A stretch of DNA of 64,000 bases from JAEXOD01 sp963663265 (GTDB lineage Bacteria; Bacteroidota; Ignavibacteria; Ignavibacteriales; Melioribacteraceae): positions 1,116,001-1,180,000 of the forward strand of contig CAXXXM010000001.1 of assembly GCA_963663265.2 (NCBI GenBank). Direction: 5' to 3'. Under the pieces are notes generated by a model. It was not told the DNA's origin. It worked only from the letters and a program-made list of their open reading frames with translations, and searched no databases. The position numbers and the translations under genes were made by a program. Positions 55,364-64,000 of this stretch are shown here, piece after piece. Each line of letters starts with the position of its first letter. Positions within the stretch are counted from its first letter, which is position 1.

Positions 55364-57394
55364 ATGGTAAAAGATATGTCAGAAAAAATTATAGTAACTT
55401 CTGCTTTGCCTTACGCAAACGGAAAAATCCATTTGGGACATTTGAGCGGGGCTTATTTACCTGCTGATATTTATGTTAGATATAAAAGATTAACGGGTGC
55501 AGATATTTTATATGTTTGTGGTTCAGATGAACATGGTGTACCAATAACAATTACAGCAGATAAAGAAGGTAAAAAACCACAAGATATTATTGATCGTTAT
55601 CACTCGTTAAATAAAGAAGCTTTTGATAAATTTGGAATGAGTTTTGACATTTATTCAAGAACAAGCATTCCTGCCCACCATGAAACAGCCAAAACATTCT
55701 TTAAAAAATTTTATGATAATGGAATTCTTAAAGAAAAAGTTTCATTACAGTTTTATGATGAAAAAGCTAAAATGTTTTTACCTGATAGATATGTAGAAGG
55801 TACTTGTCCAAAGTGTGGAAATGAAGAAGCAAGAAGTGACGAATGCGAAAATTGTGGTGCTTCATACGACCAAAGTGAGCTATTAAAACCAAAAAGTAAA
55901 ATTAGTGGTGAAACACCAATATTAAAAGAAACTTCACATTGGTATTTCCCATTAGGTAACTATCAAAAAAGACTTGAGGAATTTATTGCAGAAGCTAATA
56001 AAAAATATGGTTGGAAAGACAACGTATTACAGCAATGCAAAAGTTGGTTTAATGATGGTTTAAAAGATAGAGCAATTACCAGAGATTTAGACTGGGGTGT
56101 TAAAGTCCCATTAGATAATAGTGATGGTAAAGTGCTTTACGTATGGTTTGAAGCAGTATTGGGGTATATATCTGCCACAAAAGAACTTTTTAAACAAAAA
56201 GGGAATCCTGATTTATGGAAAGAATACTGGCAGGGAGAAAACACACGTTATTTAGCTTTTATTGGGAAAGATAATATTGTTTTCCATACGATTATTTTTC
56301 CAGCATTATTAATGGCTTGGAATGATAATAGCGAAGATAAGTATTTATTGCCCGAAAATGTTCCAGCAAACGAATTTTTGAACTTTGAAGGTAAAAAATT
56401 CTCAAAATCCAGAAATTGGGGAATAGATGTATTAGACTTTTTGGAATTATTTCCTGCTGATACATTACGATATACCCTTGCTGCAAATTTACCTGAAAAT
56501 AAGGATACAGATTTTTATTGGAAAGAATTCCAAATGAGGAATAATAGTGAATTGGCAGACATTTTTGGCAATTTTATAAATAGAACCCTTACATTTACAA
56601 ATAAGCACTACGAGGGAACTATTCCGGAATTAGGCGATTTATCTGAATTAGATAAACAAATGATTGAAACACTAAAAACTTATCCTTCAAAAGTTGCCGA
56701 TCTTTTAGAAAAATATAAAATAAAAGATGCGGTATTTGAAATTATGAATTTAGCAAGAATAGCTAATAAGTATTTTAACGATTCTGAACCATGGGTTGTT
56801 ATTAAATCGGATAAAGTTAAATGTGGAACCACTCTAAATATTTGTATAAATACGATTAACACATTAGCTGAATTATTTACGCCAATAATTCCATTTACTT
56901 CTGAAAAGATTTTTACACTTTTAAATAGTAAAATTACAAGTTGGAATGAATGTGGACAGCTTAATTTAAAAGCCGGTCACAAATTTAACCAGCCTTCTAT
57001 ATTGTTTAATAAAATTGAAGATGAAGAAATAGAAAAACATAAAGCACCGGTTGTAGTTGATACAACTCCAAAAATAACTTATGATGAGTTTTCAAAGGTT
57101 GATTTGCGAGTTGCAGAAATAATTAAAGCTGAAAATATTAAAAAAAGTGATAAATTGTTAAAACTACAAGTAAAAGTAGGTGATTTTGAACGTCAAATAG
57201 TTGCTGGTATTGCTAAAAGCTATACTCCTGAACAATTATTAGGAAAAAAAGTAGTAGTAGTTTTTAATCTTCAACCAGCAAAATTATTCGGTGTTGAATC
57301 TGAAGGAATGCTTTTGGCGGTTGAAGATAGTGATGGAAGTTTAAATGTAATTGAAGTAAATAATAAAATTCCATCTTTTACTAAAGTGAAATAA
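55364..57394 (+). CDS. metG: Methionine--tRNA ligase, with C-terminal tRNA-binding domain
   Basis: The 676-residue enzyme has the class I signatures HLGH (in GKIHLGHLSGAYLPADIY, ~23-40) and KFSKS (near residue 345), a zinc-knuckle pair with CPKCG and CENCG (~148-167), and a C-terminal CsaA-like tRNA-binding domain (KVDLRVAEIIKAENIKKSDKLLKLQV onward, ~570-676) ending in PSFTKVK. Start is the ATG at 55364; MSEKII at 55376 is possible and neither has a clear ribosome site. It is followed by a hairpin-bearing gap and then the folding-factor genes. Confidence 0.97.
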   Translation: MVKDMSEKIIVTSALPYANGKIHLGHLSGAYLPADIYVRYKRLTGADILYVCGSDEHGVPITITADKEGKKPQDIIDRYHSLNKEAFDKFGMSFDIYSRTSIPAHHETAKTFFKKFYDNGILKEKVSLQFYDEKAKMFLPDRYVEGTCPKCGNEEARSDECENCGASYDQSELLKPKSKISGETPILKETSHWYFPLGNYQKRLEEFIAEANKKYGWKDNVLQQCKSWFNDGLKDRAITRDLDWGVKVPLDNSDGKVLYVWFEAVLGYISATKELFKQKGNPDLWKEYWQGENTRYLAFIGKDNIVFHTIIFPALLMAWNDNSEDKYLLPENVPANEFLNFEGKKFSKSRNWGIDVLDFLELFPADTLRYTLAANLPENKDTDFYWKEFQMRNNSELADIFGNFINRTLTFTNKHYEGTIPELGDLSELDKQMIETLKTYPSKVADLLEKYKIKDAVFEIMNLARIANKYFNDSEPWVVIKSDKVKCGTTLNICINTINTLAELFTPIIPFTSEKIFTLLNSKITSWNECGQLNLKAGHKFNQPSILFNKIEDEEIEKHKAPVVVDTTPKITYDEFSKVDLRVAEIIKAENIKKSDKLLKLQVKVGDFERQIVAGIAKSYTPEQLLGKKVVVVFNLQPAKLFGVESEGMLLAVEDSDGSLNVIEVNNKIPSFTKVK

Positions 57395-57395
57395 A

Positions 57396-57431
57396 TAAAT
57401 ATTTTATGGAACTTTTTAGTTCGAAATATTT
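57396..57431 (+). other. Nested inverted repeat after metG
   Basis: AAATATTT at 57398 region and again at 57424 region flank an inner GAAC/GTTC hairpin with loop TTTTTA. No T tract follows, so it is unlikely to be a standard terminator. It lies in the 98-base gap before the PrsA-like gene and could be an mRNA end or an operator. Boundaries are approximate. Confidence 0.35.
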
Positions 57432-57449
57432 ACAATTAACGTATTAATT

Positions 57450-57457
57450 TAATTTTG
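57450..57457 (+). promoter_or_regulatory. Candidate TAnnTTTG promoter of the folding-factor operon
   Basis: TAATTTTG fits the -7 element, with TTTA 17 bases upstream, and lies 35 bases before the ATG. GGAGG stands nine bases before that ATG. Confidence 0.38.
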
Positions 57458-57492
57458 ATAAACTTGTTTGACCAAATTTTGGAGGACTTTTT

Positions 57493-59481
57493 ATGAAATA
57501 TTTTTCATTCCTGTTTTCATTGTTTTTAATAACCATATTTTTAGTTGGTTGCGGTACTGAACAGTCAAAAATGGTTATTGCAACAGCCGGTGATGAAGAT
57601 ATTACTTTAGGAGATTTTGAAAGAGCCTATGAGAAAAATTCAGGCGAATCTACTTCTGTAAAAGCTGATTCTGCATCAATTATGAAATTTTGGGATTTAT
57701 ATAGAAATTTCAGATTAAAGCTAATTGACGGAAAAGCAAAAGGATATGACACAAATAAAGATTTAACAAATGAATTAGCTGACTATAAAAAGAAAGTTGG
57801 TGTTTCATATATGTTAGAAAAACAACTTTTAGATCCTGGTATCAAAAACATATATGATAAAAGAAAAGTTGAATATCGCGTTAGTCATATAATGATTAGA
57901 TTGGACTCTTTAACAAAAGAACAAGCCAAAGATAAAGCTCAAGAAGTAATTGATAAAATTAAAGCTGGTGAAAAATTTGAAGATTTAGCAAAAAAATATA
58001 GTGATGATTTTTATTCAAAAAACTCCGGCGGAGATATTTATTATATAACATTTGGTCAAACATTGCCTGAATTTGACGAAGCTGTTTATAAAACTCAAGT
58101 CGATAGCATTTATCCATATCCTGTTGAAACAAAATTTGGATATCATGTAATTAAGGTTACTGATAAACAAAATAGAAAGTATAAAGTAAAAGTTGAACAT
58201 ATTATGTTGGATTTTGTTGATTCAGTAGGAAATATTGATACTGCATTAGCTCAAAAGCAGATTGAGGAAATTAGAAAAGATATTATGGATAAAAAAATCT
58301 CTTTTGAAGATGCTGCTAAAAAGTATTCTGATGATAAAGGAAGTGCTGAAAAAGGTGGTGATTTAGGATTTTTTGAAAGAAGAAGCATGGTTCTTCCTTT
58401 TGATGAAACTGCTTTTAATATGAAACCAGGTGATATTTCAAATATTGTAAAAACAAAATTTGGTTTTCACATAATAAAATTTATTGAAGAACAACCTATG
58501 CCTTCATTTGAAGAAAGTAAAGCTGAATTGAAAAATATGTATAAAAATTCATTATATACAGCTAAATACGATTCATTAATTGCTGAGTTGAAAGTTAAGT
58601 ATAATTACAATAAAAATACTTCTGCAATAGATTTTATTCTAAGTAAAACTGACTCCAACAAATTTAATAATGATTATTGGGAAAGTGACTTTAGAAAAGC
58701 AGTTAAAGATACAGCAATATTTACTTTAACAAATGCCAAAGTAGGTTTGGATAGTGTACTTAATTATGTGATTAATGATGTAAAATATCAAAACAAATTA
58801 ATTGATAAAAAAACATTAAATGATGCTGTAGATGAAACTTCTAAAAATGTACTTTTGGAACAAAAAGCTGCTAACTTAGAAGAAATTGATCCTGAATTTG
58901 CTCAATTAATGAAAGAATACAAACAAGGTATTTTTATTTTTAAAATTCAAGAAGAAGAAATATGGAATAAAATAAAACTTGATAGTACAAAAATGGTTGA
59001 ATTTTATGAAAATACAAAAGAAAATTACAAAGTAAAAGATGGTGCCGATTTTAGTGAAATATTTGCTAAAAAAGATAGTGTTATCAATTCTTTATATGCT
59101 CAATTAGAAGCTGGTGCTGATTTTGATTCATTAGCAAAAACATCAACTGAACGTTATGGTTACAAAGCAAAAAAAGGAGCTTATGGCATGATGGATGTTG
59201 AAGTTAATGAATTAGCAAGAATTGCTTTTAATATAAAAAATGAAGGTGAGTATACTAAACCAGTTGAAGTTAAAGGTGGTTACTCAATCATTAGATTGAA
59301 TAAAAAACGCCATGCCGGTATTAAAACATTTGAAGAAGCTAAAGCTGAAGTTGCGAGTTTATATCAAGAAAAAGAAAGTAAAAGATTAGAGGAAGAATAT
59401 ATTAATCAGTTAAACCAAAAATATCCAATTAATAACTTTAATCAAGATGTTCTTCTTAAAGCATTTAAGGCTGAAAAATAG
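57493..59481 (+). CDS. PrsA/SurA-type lipoprotein with two or three parvulin domains
   Basis: The 662-residue protein has a lipobox LVGC with Cys20. Two parvulin-type domains follow (~132-228 with YRVSHIMIRLDS, YSDDFYSKNSGGDIYY and FGYHVIKVTDK; ~234-335 with VEHIMLDFVD, KYSDDKGSAEKGGDLGFF and FGFHIIKFIEE). A third, more diverged copy lies at ~513-612 (ADFSEIFAKKDS, GAYGMM, GGYSIIRLNK). They fold secreted and outer-membrane proteins. It overlaps the next gene by 35 bases and heads a three-gene set of folding factors. Confidence 0.93.
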   Translation: MKYFSFLFSLFLITIFLVGCGTEQSKMVIATAGDEDITLGDFERAYEKNSGESTSVKADSASIMKFWDLYRNFRLKLIDGKAKGYDTNKDLTNELADYKKKVGVSYMLEKQLLDPGIKNIYDKRKVEYRVSHIMIRLDSLTKEQAKDKAQEVIDKIKAGEKFEDLAKKYSDDFYSKNSGGDIYYITFGQTLPEFDEAVYKTQVDSIYPYPVETKFGYHVIKVTDKQNRKYKVKVEHIMLDFVDSVGNIDTALAQKQIEEIRKDIMDKKISFEDAAKKYSDDKGSAEKGGDLGFFERRSMVLPFDETAFNMKPGDISNIVKTKFGFHIIKFIEEQPMPSFEESKAELKNMYKNSLYTAKYDSLIAELKVKYNYNKNTSAIDFILSKTDSNKFNNDYWESDFRKAVKDTAIFTLTNAKVGLDSVLNYVINDVKYQNKLIDKKTLNDAVDETSKNVLLEQKAANLEEIDPEFAQLMKEYKQGIFIFKIQEEEIWNKIKLDSTKMVEFYENTKENYKVKDGADFSEIFAKKDSVINSLYAQLEAGADFDSLAKTSTERYGYKAKKGAYGMMDVEVNELARIAFNIKNEGEYTKPVEVKGGYSIIRLNKKRHAGIKTFEEAKAEVASLYQEKESKRLEEEYINQLNQKYPINNFNQDVLLKAFKAEK

Positions 59482-60268
59482 TGTATTTCTTATTTGCTTA
59501 CTGCTTATTTCTTGTTCAGATGACAATGAAAATAGAAGGTCTGTTGCAGAAGTAAATAGTTCAAAGTTATATGAGGAAGAAATTAATTTCTTCCTCAGTT
59601 CTTCTATGGATAGCAATAAAAATAGAGAAGAATATATACGAAATTGGATAGAAAGCGAAGTATTATATCAAGAAGCCAAAAATGAAGGAATATTAGATTC
59701 TTTAAACTATAAACTTATTATTGAACAAACAAAAAAAGAATTAGCTGTTGCGATTCTTACTAAAAAAATAATTCGTGATTTTGAAGTAAATACTAAAGAG
59801 TCTGCTTTAATAGAAAATTATAATTCTTATAAAGCTGATTATCGTTTGAATAATGACGCATACGTTATTAGTTCTGTTGTTTTTAACGACTTACAAACAG
59901 CTTCAATATTTAGGAAACGGTTATTAGACGAAAATTGGGATAGATTATTAAAAGAGTATAAGAATAAAAAATCTGCGTTTAATTACCAATCAGAAATATT
60001 TTTATACAAACATCAAGTTCAACCGTCAATACTTCTTAAATATATTCAAGGAATGTTGCCAAATGAAGTAAGTATTGTTATTAATGCAAACGATAATATG
60101 TTTTATATAGTTAAACTTGTAAAAAAATATTATAAATACGATATTCCTGATTATGATTATATAAAACCGCTAATTAAACAAAGGTTATTAAACACCAAAT
60201 ATAAAATTAAACTTAAAAATTACATTTCTGAGTTATACAGTAAATACGATGTTAAAATAAATAGGTAA
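59447..60268 (+). CDS. SurA-N-like lipoprotein, diverged folding factor
   Basis: The 273-residue protein has a lipobox-like LISC with Cys23, then VAEVNSSKLYEEEINFFLSSS and EYIRNWIESEVLYQEAKNEGILDSL, which match the N-terminal chaperone part of SurA/PrsA proteins. The later PPIase-like region is diverged (YVISSVVFNDLQTASIFRKRLLDENWDRLLKEY) and lacks the clear parvulin motifs of its neighbours. It starts inside the preceding gene (35-base overlap) and is four bases before surA. It is probably a chaperone-only member. Confidence 0.8.
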   Translation: MFFLKHLRLKNSVFLICLLLISCSDDNENRRSVAEVNSSKLYEEEINFFLSSSMDSNKNREEYIRNWIESEVLYQEAKNEGILDSLNYKLIIEQTKKELAVAILTKKIIRDFEVNTKESALIENYNSYKADYRLNNDAYVISSVVFNDLQTASIFRKRLLDENWDRLLKEYKNKKSAFNYQSEIFLYKHQVQPSILLKYIQGMLPNEVSIVINANDNMFYIVKLVKKYYKYDIPDYDYIKPLIKQRLLNTKYKIKLKNYISELYSKYDVKINR

Positions 60269-60272
60269 ATAA

Positions 60273-61550
60273 ATGAAATTCTTACAAACTCTCACAATAA
60301 TTATATTTTTAATATCTATTAAAATTAGTGGTCAGGAAGTTTTAGATAAAGTTGCTGCAGTTGTTGATAATGAAATCATTTTGCTTTCGGAGCTTAATCT
60401 TCAAGTAAACTATTTAGCAACCCAACGAAATTTAAATCCTAATGATATAAACGTTAAGAAACAAGTCCTTGACGCTATGATTAACGAAAAGTTACTATAT
60501 GCTCAATCTGAACTTGATTCGGTTAATGTTACAGAAGATGAGATTAGCCAGCAGTTAGATAATCAAATAAACTACTTTATTAATCAATATGGCTCAAAAG
60601 AAAAATTTGAAGAGTCATATGGAATGAGTATTGATAGGATAAGAAGAGAATTACATGATGATGTTAAGAAAAACTTAATGAGTCAAAAAGTAAAACAGAA
60701 AAAGTTTGGTTCAATTAGTGTTACTCGAAGAGAAGTAGAAGAGTTTTATACTGAATATAAAGATTCATTAGGAGTAATTCCGGAAAAGTATTCAATTTCA
60801 CATATTTTTATCAATCCACAAAAAGGAGACAGAGTAAAAAAAGCTGCTTATGACCTTGCTAAAAAATTATTGGATTCATTAAAAAATGGAGCTGATTTTG
60901 CAGAATTGGCAAAAAAGTATTCTGACGATCCAGGCAGTGCAGCTCAAGGTGGTGATTTAGGATATGTAAAACGTGGTGTATTTTTCCCAGAGTTTGAAGC
61001 TGCGGCATTTTCTTTACAACCCGGTGAATTATCAAAAGTTGTAGAATCTCCTGTTGGTTACCATATAATACAATTATTAGAACGTCGTGGAGAAGGTATT
61101 GGAACAAGACATATATTGATAAAAATAAAAAGTGACGATGCGTCTGATTTGCAAGCAATTGAGTTTTTAAGTGAGTTAAGAGATAGCGTTTTAAAAGGTA
61201 AAAATACTTTTGGGTATTACGCTCAAAAATATAGTGATGATAAAGAAAATTCGCGTTTTGATGGAGACCTTGGTACTTTTGAAATTAATCAATTAGACCA
61301 AAACATGAAAGATGTTATATTTAAAATGAAAGAAGGGGAAATTAGTTATCCAAAACGCTTAGACCTTGATAGAAATAATTATGGATTTCATATAGTAAAA
61401 TTGGTTAAAAGAATTCCTGAACATAAACCCACTATTGAAAATGATTTTGACGAGTTAAAAAAGATAGCTGAATATACAAAAAAAGAAAAACAATATAATG
61501 ATTGGCTTCAAGAATTAAGAAAAACAATTTATTGGGAAGTTAGGATTTAG
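60273..61550 (+). CDS. surA: Periplasmic peptidyl-prolyl isomerase SurA-like
   Basis: The 425-residue protein has a signal peptide (ends near KISGQ), the SurA N-terminal chaperone part (VLDKVAAVVDNEIILLSELNLQV and AMINEKLLYAQSELDSVNVTEDEI), and two parvulin domains (~174-275 with YSISHIFINPQ, YSDDPGSAAQGGDLGYVKRG, and ~278-380 with TRHILIKIKSDD, YSDDKENSRFDGDLGTF). It guides barrel proteins such as those in the gldL operon to the outer membrane. A MoxR gene follows eight bases later. Confidence 0.95.
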   Translation: MKFLQTLTIIIFLISIKISGQEVLDKVAAVVDNEIILLSELNLQVNYLATQRNLNPNDINVKKQVLDAMINEKLLYAQSELDSVNVTEDEISQQLDNQINYFINQYGSKEKFEESYGMSIDRIRRELHDDVKKNLMSQKVKQKKFGSISVTRREVEEFYTEYKDSLGVIPEKYSISHIFINPQKGDRVKKAAYDLAKKLLDSLKNGADFAELAKKYSDDPGSAAQGGDLGYVKRGVFFPEFEAAAFSLQPGELSKVVESPVGYHIIQLLERRGEGIGTRHILIKIKSDDASDLQAIEFLSELRDSVLKGKNTFGYYAQKYSDDKENSRFDGDLGTFEINQLDQNMKDVIFKMKEGEISYPKRLDLDRNNYGFHIVKLVKRIPEHKPTIENDFDELKKIAEYTKKEKQYNDWLQELRKTIYWEVRI

Positions 61551-61558
61551 GTGGATAT

Positions 61559-62545
61559 TTGAATTCCGAAAAAAAGTTAACTGACGCTGAATTAGTAGAA
61601 TTACTAAATCAAAAAATTAAAAATATTAAAGCTGAAATTGGCAAAGTAATAATTGGTCAAGAAAAAATTATTAATGACTTATTAATAAGTTTATTTTCAA
61701 AGGGACATTGTTTATTAGTTGGTGTACCAGGATTAGCAAAAACATTAATAATAAAAACAATTAGTGAAGTTGTTGATTTATCATTTAACAGAATACAATT
61801 TACTCCCGACTTAATGCCTTCTGATATTACCGGAACAGAAATAATTGAAGAAAATAAAGTTAGTGGTAACAGAAACTTTAGATATGTTAAAGGTCCAATA
61901 TTTTCCAACATTATTTTAGCGGATGAAATTAATAGAACCCCGCCCAAAACACAATCAGCTTTATTAGAAGCTATGCAGGAAAACAAAATTACAGCGGCAG
62001 GTAATATATATGAATTACCAAAGCCATTTTTTGTTCTTGCAACTCAAAATCCAATTGAACAAGAAGGAACCTATCCTTTACCTGAAGCTCAATTAGATAG
62101 ATTTATGTTCAATTTGTGGTTAGATTATCCCTCACAAAAAGAAGAAATTGAAATTATTAAAAGTACAACAGGCAATTATTTGGTTGAGTTACAAAAAACT
62201 ATTGGGGTAAATGAACTTAATGAATTTCAAAAATTAATTAGGGATATTCCGGTAGCAGATAATGTGGTAGAATATGCTGTAAAATTTGTTTCGGCTACAA
62301 GAAAAGGTTCTTTTAATCAGTTAGATTCTATTATTAGCTGGGGTGCTGGACCAAGAGCTTCGCAATATCTTATATTAGCGGCTAAAGCCAATGCTGCCTT
62401 TGAGGGAAGATTTACACCGATAATTGATGATGTTAAAAAATTTGTTATACCGGTATTACGACATAGAATAATTCCAAGTTTTAATGCTGAAGCAGATGGA
62501 ATTACATCGGTTGATATAATTGAAAAGATTAATACCTTAATATAA
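61559..62545 (+). CDS. MoxR-family AAA ATPase
   Basis: The 328-residue protein has Walker A GVPGLAKT (55-62), Walker B IILADEINR (D122, E123), the sensor region ATQNPIEQEGTYPLPEAQLDRFMF and a C-terminal arginine-rich lid (GPRASQYLILAAKANA). MoxR ATPases act as chaperones for metal or envelope complexes, usually with DUF58 and von Willebrand A genes, but none follows here: a terminator and a convergent gene come next. The start is TTG at 61559, with GGTGGA before it. It may be the end of the folding-factor run. Confidence 0.94.
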   Translation: MNSEKKLTDAELVELLNQKIKNIKAEIGKVIIGQEKIINDLLISLFSKGHCLLVGVPGLAKTLIIKTISEVVDLSFNRIQFTPDLMPSDITGTEIIEENKVSGNRNFRYVKGPIFSNIILADEINRTPPKTQSALLEAMQENKITAAGNIYELPKPFFVLATQNPIEQEGTYPLPEAQLDRFMFNLWLDYPSQKEEIEIIKSTTGNYLVELQKTIGVNELNEFQKLIRDIPVADNVVEYAVKFVSATRKGSFNQLDSIISWGAGPRASQYLILAAKANAAFEGRFTPIIDDVKKFVIPVLRHRIIPSFNAEADGITSVDIIEKINTLI

Positions 62546-62573
62546 ACAAAAACCGCTAAAGAGCGGTTTTTGT
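62546..62573. terminator. Bidirectional terminator between moxR and the SusD-like gene
   Basis: ACAAAAACCGCT and AGCGGTTTTTGT form a 12-pair stem with an AAAG loop; A and T runs on the two sides serve both strands. Confidence 0.9.
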
Positions 62574-62597
62574 TTGAGTAGTTGTTTATTATTAATC

Positions 62598-64000
62598 CTA
62601 TAGGAAAGGGGAGGCTGTTGAAATATTTAATGCAATTATCTGGTTCATATTATACTGAATAGTAACAATCTTAGAATTGTCGTCATAACTGAACTCGTCT
62701 AAACCATATCCAAAAGGTATATAACTTGGTACTATTACGGAAGTTCCATAATCGCCGTTATTAATATTTGAATTTGCATCAATTTGTGTCTGCATAACAG
62801 GAAGTCTAATTCCTAAATCACTCATCCTTCTTCCTTCACAAAAGAATACTTCTTGACGCATTTTATAAAGCAATTCAAAAGCATCTGTAATATTTGCTAA
62901 ATCATTAATGTTTTGTTCCGTAATACTTGTATTAGAAACAATACCAATCTGAACTGGATTATTGCTACGTTTTTTAATCAAACCACTATATTGGATTGAC
63001 GAATTGTTAAAAACTACAATACAGCTATTATCATTTGGGCGATCGGTTCTTGGATCGCGATCATTAAATTCAACAATACTTCTATTTTTAACAAGGGTTA
63101 AAGTGTTTTTTAATTGTTCTTTTGCACTTGCTAAATCGTTATTTGCCAAAGCAATTTCAGATAAAATTAAGTATGCTTCCTCAGATTTTAATGCAGGTAT
63201 TTCACTTACTTCATCAGGGTATTTTGGATCTAAAAAATCAAGACTTGGTAAAGGCTGCATATCATTTGTGTTTGCTCTTGCAACAGTAAAAGTGTACAAT
63301 TCATTATCTAAATTAGCTGCATCGTATTGTGCAGCAAATAAAAAATTGGAATTTGTTGCAATAGCCAAAGAAGCGTAATCAAATGCTGAGTTTTTATCGC
63401 CTAAAAGTCTATAAGCACGAGCCAAAGCTAAATAACATCTTGAAATATTATCAGATGAACCATTATAATCTATTGACTGCTTTAAATCATTGATAGCAAT
63501 AGTTAAAGCTTCTTCCGACTTAACCATAATACCGCCTTCTTTTATTGGGAAAGCAGAAAAGTTTTCAGACAACATTAAAAGAGCCATCCCTTTGTAAAAA
63601 TATACTTCTGAATAATCATCTGAAGTTGCATTAGCATCTTTTGGTAAAATCACTTCTATTCCAAAAAGGGCTTTAGCATGTATTGTTTGAAGTTCAAAAT
63701 ATATCTCACGTGTATCATCCAACTGAGTTTCGTTCGGTAATATATCTCTTGGATTATCAATTATATTAGATAAAAATGTATTAGTGTTGTCATAATTATC
63801 TGATGTAACTTCAGTATAAGTAATTGTTTTCATTAAAGCATCAGAAAAAGAATACTGTAATCCAACAATTAACGGAGCTGCTCCACCGGTGGCATCTTCA
63901 AACAATTTATCTTCGGTAATTGCAGGATTCTCAACTTCAGTTGGGTCAATCAATTCGCAAGATGTTAAAAACGCCGTTGCGAAAATGAACAATATATATA
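62598..64000 (-). CDS. SusD/RagB-like outer-membrane lipoprotein, N-terminus cut by window end
   Basis: The minus-strand frame stays open to base 64000 (residues before the first codable TTG at 63990-63992 are still in frame), so the start lies outside; about ten signal-peptide residues are missing. Near the visible N-terminus is LTSC, the lipobox. The body is alpha-helical with tetratricopeptide-like parts (YLALARAYRLLGDKNSAFDYASLAI and YLILSEIALANNDLASAKEQL). Near the end QEVFFCEGRRMSDLGIRLPV matches the SusD/RagB family signature (R-x-E-F-x-x-EG-x-R). SusD proteins bind glycans or other substrates beside a SusC TonB channel, which would be expected just past the window end on this strand. 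Confidence 0.88.
   Translation of the reverse strand, partial: YILFIFATAFLTSCELIDPTEVENPAITEDKLFEDATGGAAPLIVGLQYSFSDALMKTITYTEVTSDNYDNTNTFLSNIIDNPRDILPNETQLDDTREIYFELQTIHAKALFGIEVILPKDANATSDDYSEVYFYKGMALLMLSENFSAFPIKEGGIMVKSEEALTIAINDLKQSIDYNGSSDNISRCYLALARAYRLLGDKNSAFDYASLAIATNSNFLFAAQYDAANLDNELYTFTVARANTNDMQPLPSLDFLDPKYPDEVSEIPALKSEEAYLILSEIALANNDLASAKEQLKNTLTLVKNRSIVEFNDRDPRTDRPNDNSCIVVFNNSSIQYSGLIKKRSNNPVQIGIVSNTSITEQNINDLANITDAFELLYKMRQEVFFCEGRRMSDLGIRLPVMQTQIDANSNINNGDYGTSVIVPSYIPFGYGLDEFSYDDNSKIVTIQYNMNQIIALNISTASPFL

Overview
The window is AT-rich and almost fully coding. It looks like a chromosomal segment of an Ignavibacteria-like member of the FCB group (Bacteroidota/Chlorobiota). 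Supporting signs are a type IX secretion (T9SS) sorting domain with the YQNYPNPFNPST signature, GldL/GldM-like proteins, a C25 (gingipain-type) protease, a SusD/RagB-like lipoprotein, and several candidate promoters with the Bacteroidota-type TAnnTTTG element. No insertion sequence, integrase, prophage or CRISPR array is seen.

Layout. (1) 1-3084: C-terminal part of a C25 protease with a T9SS/FlgD-like C-terminus. (2) 3207-8271: glmS, then a compact cluster of a cyclic-2,3-diphosphoglycerate-synthetase-like GTPase, carbamate kinase and ornithine carbamoyltransferase. (3) 8363-10502: tRNA-Phe with its terminator, followed by a two-gene OLD/AAA ATPase plus DUF4276 (TOPRIM-like) pair that resembles an abortive-infection type defence pair. 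(4) 10662-12266: a DUF2254-like membrane protein. (5) 12399-37115: the most unusual part, nine co-directional genes with gaps of 11-38 bases. They encode a GldL-like motor stator, a short GldM-like protein, a separately encoded periplasmic protein, two tandem copies of an exported-protein/outer-membrane-barrel gene pair, a 5212-residue secreted protein with 50 Ig-like repeats and a T9SS sorting domain, and a cohesin-like lipoprotein. (6) 37238-48177: a housekeeping run purC-DUF971-pgsA-pgpA-cinA-thpR-recA-recX-acyl-CoA dehydrogenase-guaB-glycosyltransferase-purD. (7) 48208-53517: a likely peptide-uptake run with an OPT transporter, an MFSD1-like MFS carrier, a PqqD-like protein, an exported barrel-like protein and an M29 aminopeptidase. 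(8) 53556-62545: wecB (minus strand), a SlyD-like FKBP, metG, three SurA/PrsA-type folding factors and a MoxR ATPase. (9) 62598-64000, minus strand: a SusD/RagB-like lipoprotein cut by the window end.

How the parts may work together. My best candidate for an undescribed system is region 5. A GldL/GldM-like ion-driven motor (known in T9SS and gliding) is co-encoded with duplicated outer-membrane partners and one giant filament-like cargo. The cargo carries dockerin-like, cohesin-like and T9SS sorting modules, and a cohesin-like lipoprotein may anchor it. A perfect CRP/FNR-type palindrome (TGTGA-N6-TCACA) and a TAnnTTTG element lie just upstream. This is inferred from sequence patterns read by eye; no database search or structure prediction was run.
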